From: Paramacrobiotus metropolitanus
Taxonomy: Eukaryota > Tardigrada > Eutardigrada > Parachela > Macrobiotidae
DNA: 64,000 nucleotides
Reading direction: 5' to 3'
Assembly: GCF_019649055.1 (NCBI RefSeq)
Contig: NW_026570275.1
Location: 806,001 to 870,000, forward strand
In this document: positions 23,510 to 33,516 of the stretch, in pieces
Layout of the letters: the number at the start of each line of letters is the position of its first letter
Numbering within the stretch: the stretch's first letter is position 1
Notes under the pieces: model-generated
The model's database searches: none
What the model saw: only the letters and a program-made list of their open reading frames with translations
Told to the model about the DNA's origin: nothing
Position numbers and translations under genes: made by a program

Positions 23510-24332
23510 TATTTAATCCATTAAGAAATTTTTAAAAAATGTACGTCTATACTGGTGCTGTATGCACATCCGTATGTTCAGCGTATCAGCCAACACTGAG
23601 CTCCCTTGCCACGGTAAGGCCCAAATGGACTGCGCCCTATGGTCAGCTTGGACTTTATCCTACGCTAGACTGTCATTCTGCGCAGTTCACATTTGCGGTC
23701 AGCTTGGACTGTGCCCTGCTGTCAGCTGTAATCCTACGAATTTCGTATTCATGCGAACGAGTAAAATCAGCGGGAGAACTTCAGTGGAATTACGGGCCAA
23801 TATAGTTTATAGTGGTCTGAGATAATAAATATGCACATTATGTTACTTGTAGATATGCAATAAGACTGACAGCTGCGCACAGGTTTTGATAAAATCCGTT
23901 GTCCTGAGCCTCCATGCGGATAAATGAGGTTATAGTATGTTCATATGTTCAACGTATTTGATGATTTCAGTGATACCGCATGTTGTTTCTTGTCTGCTTT
24001 TCAATGCTGATGGAATGTACTGTATGTTTACATATTTCTTACTCATTAAGATCATAAGAATCCAGCTCTCAAGCAACACTTACCCGAATACAGCATGAAC
24101 ACATTATGGTCTGATAACGGCTTGCTATGCTGACCACACAGACATGCTAACCGCACACACGCAGCACGTACGTGTATGTAATCACAACAGGCAAACATCA
24201 CTCGATCTGAAGACCATGTGCGCTTGCAGTCGGTTAATGTTTTGTCAGGAAGTTCATAGTTGTTGTAAATAGTAAAGAGGTTCTTCATCGTAACTGTTTA
24301 CAAAACCAATATTCAAGCATTCGAATATCAAA
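23510..24332. other. Subterminal region of the Polinton, no recognised gene
   Basis: Two overlapping open segments (23539-23825) carry no domain signal. The rest is intergenic. The promoter of the LRR gene that starts at 24333 should lie in the last few hundred bases; no clear TATA element is seen. Confidence 0.4.
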
Positions 24333-27082
24333 ATGTGGATTATTTTGTGTTTCGTCTGTCTTCTTGCCGTCTCTGCCGGATATCCATCATGTCCAGAAAG
24401 CTGTTCATGCGAAGGGAAGGTTTGGAAGTGCGAAGATCCCCACATGACTTCGTGGCCGCTTGATAACCAGCCATCACTTGTCGTACGTGGTGTCCATGTT
24501 CTGGATCTGTCGGGATCTGGAGTGGACGTTCTCCCGAACTGGAAACCCACGCATAATTTCCCAGATCTGAAACTGATTGTTTTGTCTGACACTGTGTTTG
24601 ACGGAGAGCGATGTCGTGAGCTGGAGTGCCTTCAGAATCTTAAGATTCAGGTTGTCTCCAGCTGCGGTAAAGGTAGGTTTTACATGCGAAATTATTTCGT
24701 TTTGTGTATACCGTTTTCTTCTTACCTTTGCACAAATGTACTGTACTGTTACTTTGCACTTGCTGAAAGTTTCACTGGCTCATCCTGACGTATATTGTAC
24801 GGAGCATCCACTCTCTGTTCATGATTCACCCACTCAGCGTGGAACTACGTACAGGCTTCTGGCTACTAACTGAACGCAAATTGAGTCAACCTTATAAAAT
24901 TACAGTACCGTACCGGTCATACAGCAAATAGCGGGAATAAATACATCTGCGTAAATAAAAAATGTATTTTATTTATTTTCCACTTTTAAATAGACATCGC
25001 TGATGTTGATAGTATTATTTGTTCGACCAAATAATTATTGGTAAAGAAGCGAATAATCACACTTACTCAAAGATAGTCAAGTACTGTACATATTTGTTTT
25101 GCTTTGGCTTTGTGCCAGATTTACGGAAGGGATGTTCGACTGCCCCCTGCTGTTCATGGACGTCTTTTCCCCCGAAGTGGTCTACACAAGCACCCCGAAC
25201 GCCTTCTGCAGAAACCGCGTCCACCCGTGAACCTGCGCTGCCGGATCGTCAGTACACACAACGACCAGTGCCGCCGATTACGATCGTTACCGGTAAGCGT
25301 GTGATTCATCCTACACTCCCCGTCTCCAGTGCAACACGTCAGCATTATTCACTGAGCAGCGCAAGTGTGACACGTACGACTAAATCACGACCGTACAGAA
25401 AGAGTGTGGAAAAAGGCAAGATTTCACATACAGCGCGATACACACAAATCGGAAACGTGGGTACGACTGAGCAGCCACACCATACCACAGCACATAAAAT
25501 TGAATATGGCGAAATTTATCAGCAATCGACCAACATACCTTACACGCCGGACAATCTGCTCTCATCCAGCACGTATATTCCAACATCACTGATATTTGTT
25601 ATCATTGAACGCACGGAAAAACCGCAAATAACTACAACGGTATTTAACCGGGCTTCGAGACCACCCGATTACACATTGGCTCGCGTTGTGCCATCAACCA
25701 CTTTACTGGGAAATCCACAAGATTTAACTCCGTTCAACACATTAACATCATCTACGAATCAAATTTCCTCCACCACGTACCCGTCAACTAAAGTGGAAGC
25801 AGAAGATATCACTTCGGAAAATCCATTACCACAAACCACTGTGACTGATTATCGTTTGATTACATCAACGGTACCCGTTTTAATAGATAAATACAATGAT
25901 TCACTGCCAAGCGCCGTCGGATACTCTGTCAACGTTCACAATAATTCTTCGAACAAAGTGATGAATAATTTCACGGTCGGCAACCAAATTACTTTTGGTG
26001 ACAAACGTTCATTTCCTCTACCTGAATTTTTCACTGGAAACGAAACCATAATCAACTTCTCTAATTCTACATTACATGAGAACGACAGCAGTACTGATGA
26101 CCTTGCGCACCGTTTGTATACGCATACTGCCGGTAACGATACTACAACCATTTTTGCAAATTCAACACACCACGATGGCAACGTTACTACTGAAAGTACA
26201 TCGCACTTCGAACCTGGTAATAGTTTCTCATTTCCGAAATAATTACTCATTTCAAAAAGACGTATTTTTTATTTTAGCGTGTGTTTGCCCACCATGCCCC
26301 TCGTGTGTTCTAGGTCAGAGTGTGGACGGGGTGGCAATAGATATGAAAGCGGTTATTGGCAGTTCTGTGGGTATCGGTGGTCTGCTCGCTGTATGTTTAT
26401 TAGTCTATGTTGTGAAGCGAGTAGTACGCCAAAGAAGGGCAGCAACACCGAATCTTAACAGCGGTCATCTGTGCACCGAGGAACAAAGTCCAGCTTTTGT
26501 ACCCGCAGACAATATCTACTCAACACCTCCTACCGGGCCCGGGCTTGGCATTCATAACGCCAACGCTGATCTGAACAGGCAAATGATTTTACTACACCGC
26601 AAAAGATCCATGGTAAGACAAAAGTTATAAAATAAACTGCAACATTATGAATAAAAATAAATATCAGTTATATGAATGAAGGTGTAGTTACAGGAAGATT
26701 GAATTTTGACTCAACTGGCACAATCGACACCATTGACGAGACCAATAATCCAGGTAATATGTGCATAGATATTACTTCAATTTCTAACGTGCTTGAAACC
26801 TAAATAATATTTTATTCTTCAGATTTTTCTAGCAATTCCACAATTGCTAATGAAGCCGAGAACGATATTCCAATGGCATCTGAGAATACCACTACGGTCA
26901 TGAAGAAGAAACGCCTCCCGAAGACTCGTAATCCTGAGGACATCAAGTGGGCTCGTGAAGGTGGTCGGATGCAGCGAATGGATGACAAGGTTGACACCCA
27001 CACTGGTTTGGAAACTGGCTTTAGTGAGCAAGTAGAGGACAACGGTTCAGACACCGGTACCATGTATTCTGCTCATGAGTGA
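24333..27082 (+). CDS. Spliced gene: LRR N-cap, mucin-like stalk, one transmembrane helix, cytoplasmic tail
   Basis: Predicted type I membrane protein. Exon 1 (24333-24672) encodes a signal peptide (MWIILCFVCLLAVSAGYP), a Cys-rich LRR N-terminal cap (CPESCSCEGKVWKC) and one or two LRR-like segments (VLDLSGSGVDVLP). Exon 2 (25119-26216) is a long Ser/Thr/Pro/Asn-rich, mucin-like stretch with many N-glycosylation sequons. Exon 3 (26278 to about 26612 or 26623) has a CPPCPSC motif, a transmembrane helix (GSSVGIGGLLAVCLLVYVV) and a basic stop-transfer. Exons 26668-26753 and 26823-27082 continue in a compatible frame and end MYSAHE; the link to exon 3 would need a 44-nt intron and is uncertain. 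GT-AG borders and phase 1 junctions agree. The gene lies inside the Polinton ends, so it is probably captured host cargo. Confidence 0.7.
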
Positions 27083-27344
27083 GAATTTATCTGAGAATTT
27101 ATCTCATTGGACTTTATCTGAGATTCAGATGGAATTGTGCTAAACTTTAGTAGACATTTATCACCGTACGCTCTTCAGAGCATGTATGGTGTATTAGAAT
27201 TGCTTTTTCATTCAAATTGATGCGGTAGTGCTTTTTATTTTTTATTTGAATATTCGCTAAATGCTTTTATGGCATTATTAATTTGATGATTTGACATCTT
27301 ATATTGCAAAAGAATCATACGCAAGTTGGGCAACCTAAGTTTTT

Positions 27345-28065
27345 ATGAATCACGTTTCAGATAAAGCTATCGCTGTGGTGTACTCAAAATATTCTGTAGA
27401 AAAATTCGGTAACAATAAACGCAATCGTAAGTACTCTACTTTTTTCATCAGTGCTGAATTAACAGAGATACAGGATCAAGGTTTTCAAGATGTAGAGAGT
27501 CAGCAATCAAATTCGAAATTGTCACCAGTGACTGAGCTGCATCCACCACTTTCTCTTATTCTTGTAAGTTTTGAAAAAGTGTATTCAGATCTGTATCTAC
27601 GAGGCCTATTTTTGTCACGTTTATTATTCAATTAATGATTTCTTTATATTTATTAGCCTCTTCCGGTTCCGATATTACTGTACTGTAGCACTTCAGCAAT
27701 TGCCAAAACTCGTGTAATCAACTTTTATCATTATCGAAATATAATGGAGCATCCGCTGATTCCTCTCGAAAGCTACTTCCGACATGCTCTTAAAACATTC
27801 GCAATGACGCGTGAAGAAACTGCATCGGATCCAATTGCCGGACACGCTGTGGATCCATACTGCAGATATACATCACTGGAAATTTTTGGTCATTTCAATT
27901 TTATGACACATAAATCAGGTTTTCAAAAATTATTTTAAAGATTTTGTTCAATGCCCTAAATGCATGAGTTGCTGTACGCTGGTAGGGCGCAAACGCAGAC
28001 AATTATGTTTCCACTGTCTCGCTTGTAATAGTAACGAATTTATTACCAAAAGGCATGTGGTGTAG
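27345..28065 (+). CDS. eIF2-beta-like gene (N-terminal part and C-terminal zinc ribbon)
   Basis: The last open segment (27907-28065) reads QVFKNYFKDFVQCPKC followed by a second pair CLAC, with spacing C-x2-C-x17-C-x2-C. That is exactly the zinc-ribbon spacing of the C-terminal domain of translation initiation factor eIF2-beta, preceded by the family's VLxxYIKExVxC helix pattern. The segment 27658-27938 carries KTRVINFYHYRNIM, comparable to the eIF2-beta core (KTxxVNF), and SLEIFGHFN, comparable to the LxIxGxF strand. Segment 27345-27635 is Ser/Gln-rich without the lysine blocks of cellular eIF2-beta, so the protein would be shorter than the roughly 330-residue host factor. eIF2-beta binds eIF2-gamma, initiator tRNA, eIF5 and eIF2B. 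In the element it may mimic or block host translation factors (inference). Confidence 0.65.
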
Positions 28066-28071
28066 AGCGCA

Positions 28072-28182
28072 AATTTGTGCACTGAATGGTGGGCATGTTG
28101 TATGTTGGTTGACCGCGAAAGCCGATGATTATCTTTTTACTGTCTGGCTTGTAAAACTAATGAATTTGTCACCAGCAGTCAG
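28072..28182 (+). pseudogene. Decayed second copy of the zinc-ribbon segment
   Basis: Immediately after the eIF2-beta-like ribbon, a second stretch resembles it at DNA and peptide level (CCMLVDRESR, then YCLACKTNEFVTS, against CCTLVGRKRR and HCLACNSNEFITK). It is a tandem duplicate of roughly 100 bp that has decayed further than the first copy. Confidence 0.65.
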
Positions 28183-28242
28183 GAGACCGAATGCGCAAAT
28201 AATAACGTTAATTATTATGACCGAAAGTGCGTTTTCCCATTT

Positions 28243-28785
28243 TTACGTAACAATCACTGGCGGTGTGTCCAAAATTTCCAAAATTATCGTATAGCTCTCC
28301 TTAAGAATAACGCAGGTCAAATGTCGAGCTGCAGATTGCTTGGCTGCGATAGCGCTTGATCCGTTTCCGGCTGCGTGCAACTTTTGATTAGGAATACTTA
28401 CTTCACAATTATAGACTGTGGTGTTCCCGGAACCGCTACGAGAGCGATGGTGATATTCAATATCAAAATTTAAAACATTGGCGATATTCTCGAGAAGCCT
28501 GTGGTAAGGAATTGAAACGTCTTGAGAGGGCTCATCAAGTAAATTTATTAGTCTGGAGTGGTATTTTCTCAATAAAATAGACAAAAGTTTTTTAGCTGCG
28601 TCTTGTTTGGCAGTAACAACTGAACGACCAACACCTTCGGAAAAAATATCCTCAGTAGAAATCCCAGCGCGATGTTTGCAGATTAGCGGCTCGTTTTTAT
28701 TTTTGGTCAAAGTTTTATAACAAACACTGAAACCTAATATCTTAGCGACAAGGTTAACAATAACACAGAAATGTTTTCGGACCAT
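28243..28785 (-). CDS. Protein with two double-stranded-RNA-binding domains
   Basis: The 180-residue open frame holds two dsRBD-type modules. The second (residues about 92-165) is clear: a first helix LLENIANVLNFDIEYHH, beta strands with YNCEVSIPNQ, the loop GNGSSAIAAKQ and final helix SAARHL, matching the family's GxGxSxxxAKxxAA signature. The first (residues about 8-72) has EGVGRSVVTAKQDAAKKLL, the same signature. Small stand-alone dsRBD proteins act in RNAi or as viral suppressors that hide dsRNA from Dicer or PKR-like sensors (known for other viruses). The gene is divergent from the integrase and convergent with the eIF2-beta-like gene, inside the Polinton. Start codon ATG with no in-frame interruptions. 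Confidence 0.85.
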   Translation of the reverse strand: MVRKHFCVIVNLVAKILGFSVCYKTLTKNKNEPLICKHRAGISTEDIFSEGVGRSVVTAKQDAAKKLLSILLRKYHSRLINLLDEPSQDVSIPYHRLLENIANVLNFDIEYHHRSRSGSGNTTVYNCEVSIPNQKLHAAGNGSSAIAAKQSAARHLTCVILKESYTIILEILDTPPVIVT

Positions 28786-29098
28786 TTCACATGATTTTTT
28801 AACGGTTTAATTTTTGTATTAAATGGCTAGCTGATAAGCATCGCAAACCCGCCCTCTCGTGAGAAAGCGAGAAGTTAAGTTATCTTAAATCTAGGCCGTT
28901 ACTCACATTTCATGATAAAAATGCAATTGTGCAATGTACTAACAACGCCACTTCTGTTTAGCTGCCGAAATCTGTTCGCAATCTCCATCGCATTTTCTTT
29001 GTTATTTTGACAAAATAAAATTGGATTACGATATTAAGCGGAAGCAGAAAAGATTTGGAATTAATTCACGTTGAATAAGGTACGATAAAGTTAATGCA
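28786..29098. promoter_or_regulatory. Divergent intergenic region between dsRBD gene and integrase
   Basis: The 313-bp gap separates start codons of genes on opposite strands, so it must hold both promoters. It contains a small inverted pair (TCTCGTGAGAAAGCGAGA, about 28856-28873) and AT-rich stretches; no definite TATA box is seen. Confidence 0.4.
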
Positions 29099-30167
29099 AT
29101 GTCAGTTTCGGAGCACCGTAGAAAGCTGAACTTATTAAAGCAAATTTATACTGATGTTAATTCACCGGCATATCTATCTGGAGCTTCTACACTGTACACT
29201 GTAGTTAAAGAGCAGGAAGCCGCAAAACGTGTAAAAATCACACATAAGGATGTGAAAGATTTTTTATCTCAACAATCTACGTATACTTTACACAAACCTT
29301 TACGAATTAAATTTATTAAGCTTAAAAACTTTTGTAACGGTGTCGATAATGTTTGGCATGCAGACTTAGTCGAAATGCAAAAGCTGAAAAAATTTAACTC
29401 AAAGTTTAAATACATTTTAACAACTGTCGACTGCGTGAGCCGTTTTGCTTTTTCGCAACCACTGATAAATAAAACTGCAGAGACTGTTGCTAAAGCATTT
29501 GAAACTATTTTCTCCAAGCGATCTCCAGTTGTCCTAGGTGAGAACAATATAATCAACTTTTTTGGAGCATTTAAAAACCGTAACCATCTTTTTTCTGCAA
29601 TTTCTTACAGTAACGGATGCGGGAAAGGAATTTATAAACGAATCAGTTCAAGAAGTTTACAGTAAATACAGCGTGCATCATCAAACATCTTCTTCGCGCT
29701 ACAAAGCTGCATTGGCAGAACGCTTTAACAGAACACTGAAATCTACGATTTATCAACATTTTACGCATACAAAATATCCCAATTGGAATACGGTGCTTGA
29801 AAACATTGTTCAGAATTATAATAATCGAATCCATTCAAAGATAAAAGAAAAACCAGCTCATGTAACGCTTAAAAATCAATCTACTCTATTTAAACAAGGA
29901 CAAGAAAAACGTTTTATTAAATTGGAAAAACCGGCATTCAAGATTGGTGATTTAGTACGGATATTACTGAAAAGAAAAAAATTTGAAAAAGGTTACACAA
30001 GAAATTTTTCTGATAGCCTATTTCATATCGTACGGATTATTTATGGCCCGGTAATAACATACAATCTAATAACAGCAGACAAGGAAAAAGTTATCGTTAC
30101 CGATGGTGAACGTGCTGCGCAGTTTTATAAGGAAGATCTTTCTCGTGTTAGGTATGCTCTTCTATGA
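29099..30167 (+). CDS. Polinton integrase (retrovirus-like, rve family)
   Basis: Integrates the element DNA into the host chromosome. Two neighbouring open segments (29099-29665 and 29562-30167) carry the family's parts: an N-terminal helical region, the catalytic core with the first Asp in VWHADLVEMQKL, the second in TVTDAGKEF, and the Glu in KAALAERFNRTLK, then a C-terminal SH3/chromo-like end with FKIGDLVRILL. This D, D(n)E arrangement and the 6-bp target duplication at the ends agree. The gene is split once, in an intron-like way that metazoan Polintons are known to show. Confidence 0.9.
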
Positions 30168-30215
30168 CAAGTTATTTCCGAATGTCTAAATTCTGTTCCC
30201 TTGAAATTGTAGATT

Positions 30216-31076
30216 ATGATGGATGGATTTTATGTGATTATGCACAGTGCAGCGGCTTCCGGAAGTGAAGCACTTTCTCTAAAAAATACACCGACAATAT
30301 TTTCAAACAAACAGCACTACCCTACTCTTTCTATTCGTGATCAAGAACAGCCGTGGGAGGTTGCGCTGATTAGAGCTTATACCTCAGCCGATTTAACTCA
30401 GATCCCTATTGAGCAAAGAATATTAACCTTTTTCGTGAACGGACAGTACATCAACGCTTACCTTTCGCAAGTGGACTTTGAGTCACCAGCTGACCTTGTA
30501 TCAGCAGTTCGCAAAGCAACGGATACAGTAATATCAGGAATCCCGAAAATTCCGCGTCCAAAAGTTTTGTTGCAAGACGGAAAGTTTACTTGGAAAAGCG
30601 ATACTCAAGCACTTCAAATTCTGAATCGCGGAAATCTTCTGTCAGTGTGTTTAGGATTGCCACGTGATGAAGACGTACATAATTCCAGGGTTTGCGTATT
30701 GAATTCTTTTGTTCCGGACCAGAATTTTTCTATGTGCATTGATACATCGACGATACGGAACCGCATGTTGGTCGATAATAACCGTGGGTTACGACAAGTT
30801 TTGCTAGGAATGACTAATGTTGCTACATGGCCGGTTGGAAACGCGCCGGAGAGTGTATTAGGAATAACAACAATAGCCGACCTGCAGAAAGGTTATGAAC
30901 CACGTTCAATCACCTATTTTCCAGTGCATAACTGGTTTTTTAACGCGAACCCACTGTTTCGCATTCAATCAGATTGGAAAATGTTGTGGAGTGATGATAT
31001 GATCGGGGAAACTACTATAACGCTGCATTACCGCAAGGTGAAAGCTTCGCTTTCTGATGAATCATCGTTTTATTAA
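30216..31076 (+). CDS. Polinton minor capsid (penton-like) protein
   Basis: A 286-residue frame starts MMDGFYVIMHSAAASG and has WEVALIRAYTSADL near residue 49, the pattern (FYVxLxS...; W-E-V-A-L) seen at the start of Polinton and adintovirus minor capsid proteins. It continues with beta-strand-rich sequence and ends LHYRKVKASL. It lies directly after the integrase (48-bp gap) and before the small basic protein and major capsid, the expected neighbourhood. The frame is uninterrupted. Structural role in the capsid vertex is family knowledge. Confidence 0.75.
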   Translation: MMDGFYVIMHSAAASGSEALSLKNTPTIFSNKQHYPTLSIRDQEQPWEVALIRAYTSADLTQIPIEQRILTFFVNGQYINAYLSQVDFESPADLVSAVRKATDTVISGIPKIPRPKVLLQDGKFTWKSDTQALQILNRGNLLSVCLGLPRDEDVHNSRVCVLNSFVPDQNFSMCIDTSTIRNRMLVDNNRGLRQVLLGMTNVATWPVGNAPESVLGITTIADLQKGYEPRSITYFPVHNWFFNANPLFRIQSDWKMLWSDDMIGETTITLHYRKVKASLSDESSFY

Positions 31077-31511
31077 CTGTTGCTCTTTAGTTTCACCCGT
31101 GTTATTATTCTTACTCGCATTAGTTATTTTATTTTGATATTCCGCAATTTTTTCATGCAGAAAATATTTGAGTTTGTGCGTTTTTTAAATCATTATGTTT
31201 TTAGTGTTGGTTGTTCATTGAGCGATGTGTGCTACAATATTGTTGCGAACCAGTAATTCTGATAGCATCTTAGTTTATACTTACAGAGCAATTGACTGTT
31301 GCAAGCGAATATCATGCGTTTGAGTTATGTGAGTTTACCAGGGTGATAAAAATCAGATAAATTTCTCCGCAGAAAGTTGATTACGATCTGATTGTGTAAT
31401 GCAATATAAAAGATTATAATCAAAAAATTGACCCCGGAGCAGTCACACTGCACAATATACCCTGCGTACGGACAACGAGTATAAATTGCAATGTGGTACT
31501 GGAATCAATAA
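31077..31511. other. Intergenic, contains one element-wide motif copy
   Basis: There is no gene. AAAGTTGATTAC at 31375-31386 is a copy of the motif that recurs through the element. It lies about 130 bp upstream of the basic protein gene and may be regulatory. Confidence 0.4.
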
Positions 31512-31739
31512 TTGATAGAGGTCGGTGGCTGCTACAGATTGCACATTTTTTCAAAAACGGCTGGCCGTAAGAGACGTAACAAGAAAAAACCTTCCAGACG
31601 GCGAGTAGTTAAGCGCACTATTGTTCGGTCAACTGTAATACGCCCTGTTCGTCGGCGAAGAAGGAAAACTGAACGTAGTTTCCGCACGGGATTGTTCCAA
31701 AAAGTTGTAAGAGGAAAAACCTTAGCTTCGATTGTTTAG
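31512..31739 (+). CDS. Small very basic protein, adenovirus core-protein-like
   Basis: A 75-residue frame has an Arg/Lys-rich middle (RKRRNKKKPSRRR, then RRRRRKTERSFR). Adintoviruses and Polintons often code a short basic protein next to the capsid genes (PX-like, compared with adenovirus pX/pVII) that is thought to condense DNA. The position between minor and major capsid genes supports this; the assignment rests on composition and context only. Confidence 0.6.
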   Translation: MIEVGGCYRLHIFSKTAGRKRRNKKKPSRRRVVKRTIVRSTVIRPVRRRRRKTERSFRTGLFQKVVRGKTLASIV

Positions 31740-31742
31740 AAA

Positions 31743-33192
31743 ATGGCAACAGGAAGAGCGCAAGGAACTGTAGAAAAATTTCCAGAGCAATTACAACTTT
31801 TTGAACCACCAGTATCACAATCGATCATAGTAGCTAGTAACACAGCACAAAGCTGTTACCGATTAATCAAGTAGTCAACAATTCCGAAGTTATTGAGTTT
31901 TTAATTCCACCATCACAGGACTATTTAGGTATTAAATCCTCAATACGTGCTTAACGTATAACCAACTTTTGAAAATCATATTTTCAGATTTATCGGACAT
32001 CTTTCTGTATATGAGATGCCAAATACTAAGTAAAGATTCAACAAAACCATTAGGACCTATCAAAATTAAACCAGCCGTGGTGAAACGGGCGTTAGACGGA
32101 AGCGAAGCACCAGTGTCATCGGCACAAAATCAATCAAACCCAGCGGTTGAACAAAGTACAGCAGACTTACCCAGCGTAGAAGAAACGGTTGAAGGGCTTA
32201 CCAGTGAACAGCAGGCACATTACTCTAATTTACTTACTACTCAAGGAATTAGAGATGCCGCAGCAGTTAATTTATTATTCTATATGTGCTTTGAGAGGTG
32301 CGAAGTTGAACTTAATGGGACGCCGTTGGTTATCAGCTACAATAATTATGGATACAAAGGATTTTTTCATACATTATTAAATTACTCAAGAGGAGTCAAA
32401 AAAAATTTATTGAGAAATATTTTATGGAAAAAAGACAAGATTAACGACAAACGCCCTGAACAAAGCATAGACCACACAAATTTATTAGTACTCAAAAGCA
32501 ATGAAGGTTTAATTGCACGATACAATATTACAAAGGAAGGTACTCCGTTTGAAATGTTGGGTCGGATTATGCATGAATTATTTCATTTAGATAACTACTT
32601 ATTACCAGAAGTCGCTGTCAAAATAAAGCTATATAAAAGGAATCCCGGGTTCTTTCTTATGTCAAACGACCAGTATCCTGACTACTACCTTAACATACTG
32701 GATATGAGACTACTGACGCGATTCGTTAAAATTACGCCTAAAGTTCATGATCAAATTGAGAAACGTCTTTCAAGTCAACCAGCGATTTACACAATGTATG
32801 CGGTAACTGACGTCAAAACTCGTGCTTTAATTCCTGGATCAAGACAATACACTCTGGATAATTTTTTCGGCTCAGAAAAAATTCCGAACAGAATTGTTTT
32901 TGCAATGGTTACGCATGACGCATTTACTGGAAGTTATAAAAAAAATCCCTTAAACTTCCAACATTTCAATCTTGAAGAAATTACCCTAGTCGTTGATAAT
33001 CAACTTTACTCGTATAAAATGGACTTTGAAAAAGGGCATTATGCCCTTCTGTTTACTGCTTTGGCATGTCAGTTAGGCAATAAAGACTTTGCCTGCTCAT
33101 CAGACACATCGTATCTTGAGCTCAAGTACGGAACCACTATATTTCCATTTGACCTTACACCCAGTCACAGTACTGAAGACATTCCAATCTAA
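31743..33192 (+). CDS. Polinton major capsid protein (double jelly-roll)
   Basis: The main open segment (31969-33192, 407 codons) contains ERCEVELNGTPLV, NPLNFQHFNLEEITL (family NPFNFxHFNLxxI), VDNQLYSY and a final FPFDLTPS (family FDLTPD), all hallmarks of Polinton capsid proteins. A preceding short open segment from the ATG at 31743 has FPEQLQLFEPPVSQS, like the start of the family (LxLFxxPPxQxS). The gene is spread over a few neighbouring segments. Capsid proteins of this type form the trimeric hexon-like shell; this is the feature that makes the element virus-like. Confidence 0.88.
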
Positions 33193-33516
33193 CGTAAACA
33201 TTTTGCGCGACTAGAGTTAAAGTTTGCCACAGCTTCCAAAAAGAACCCGTAGAATTATTAGTGTTTTCTGAGCAAGCTCGAATATAGCAGCTGATATTAT
33301 TATGTTCTCATTTTATTGTGCTTGCATTCCACTTGTGATAATTCTGTATAAAGCAATTAATATCGTACTTCATGTGTTTTTATTGTAATATTTTACTGAT
33401 TTTTTTATACCCTAGTTTTTGTAATGCACAACTACAAACTTATAATCAACTATTTTCTCGTAACATCACACGGCTCACATAACGATTTACAAAATACATC
33501 TTCAAAACAGACATGA

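Noticed and set aside
23539-23825. Two overlapping ORFs as a left-end Polinton gene
   Set aside because: Both have random-like composition and repeated short phrases (TCAGCTTGGACT) that explain the open frames.
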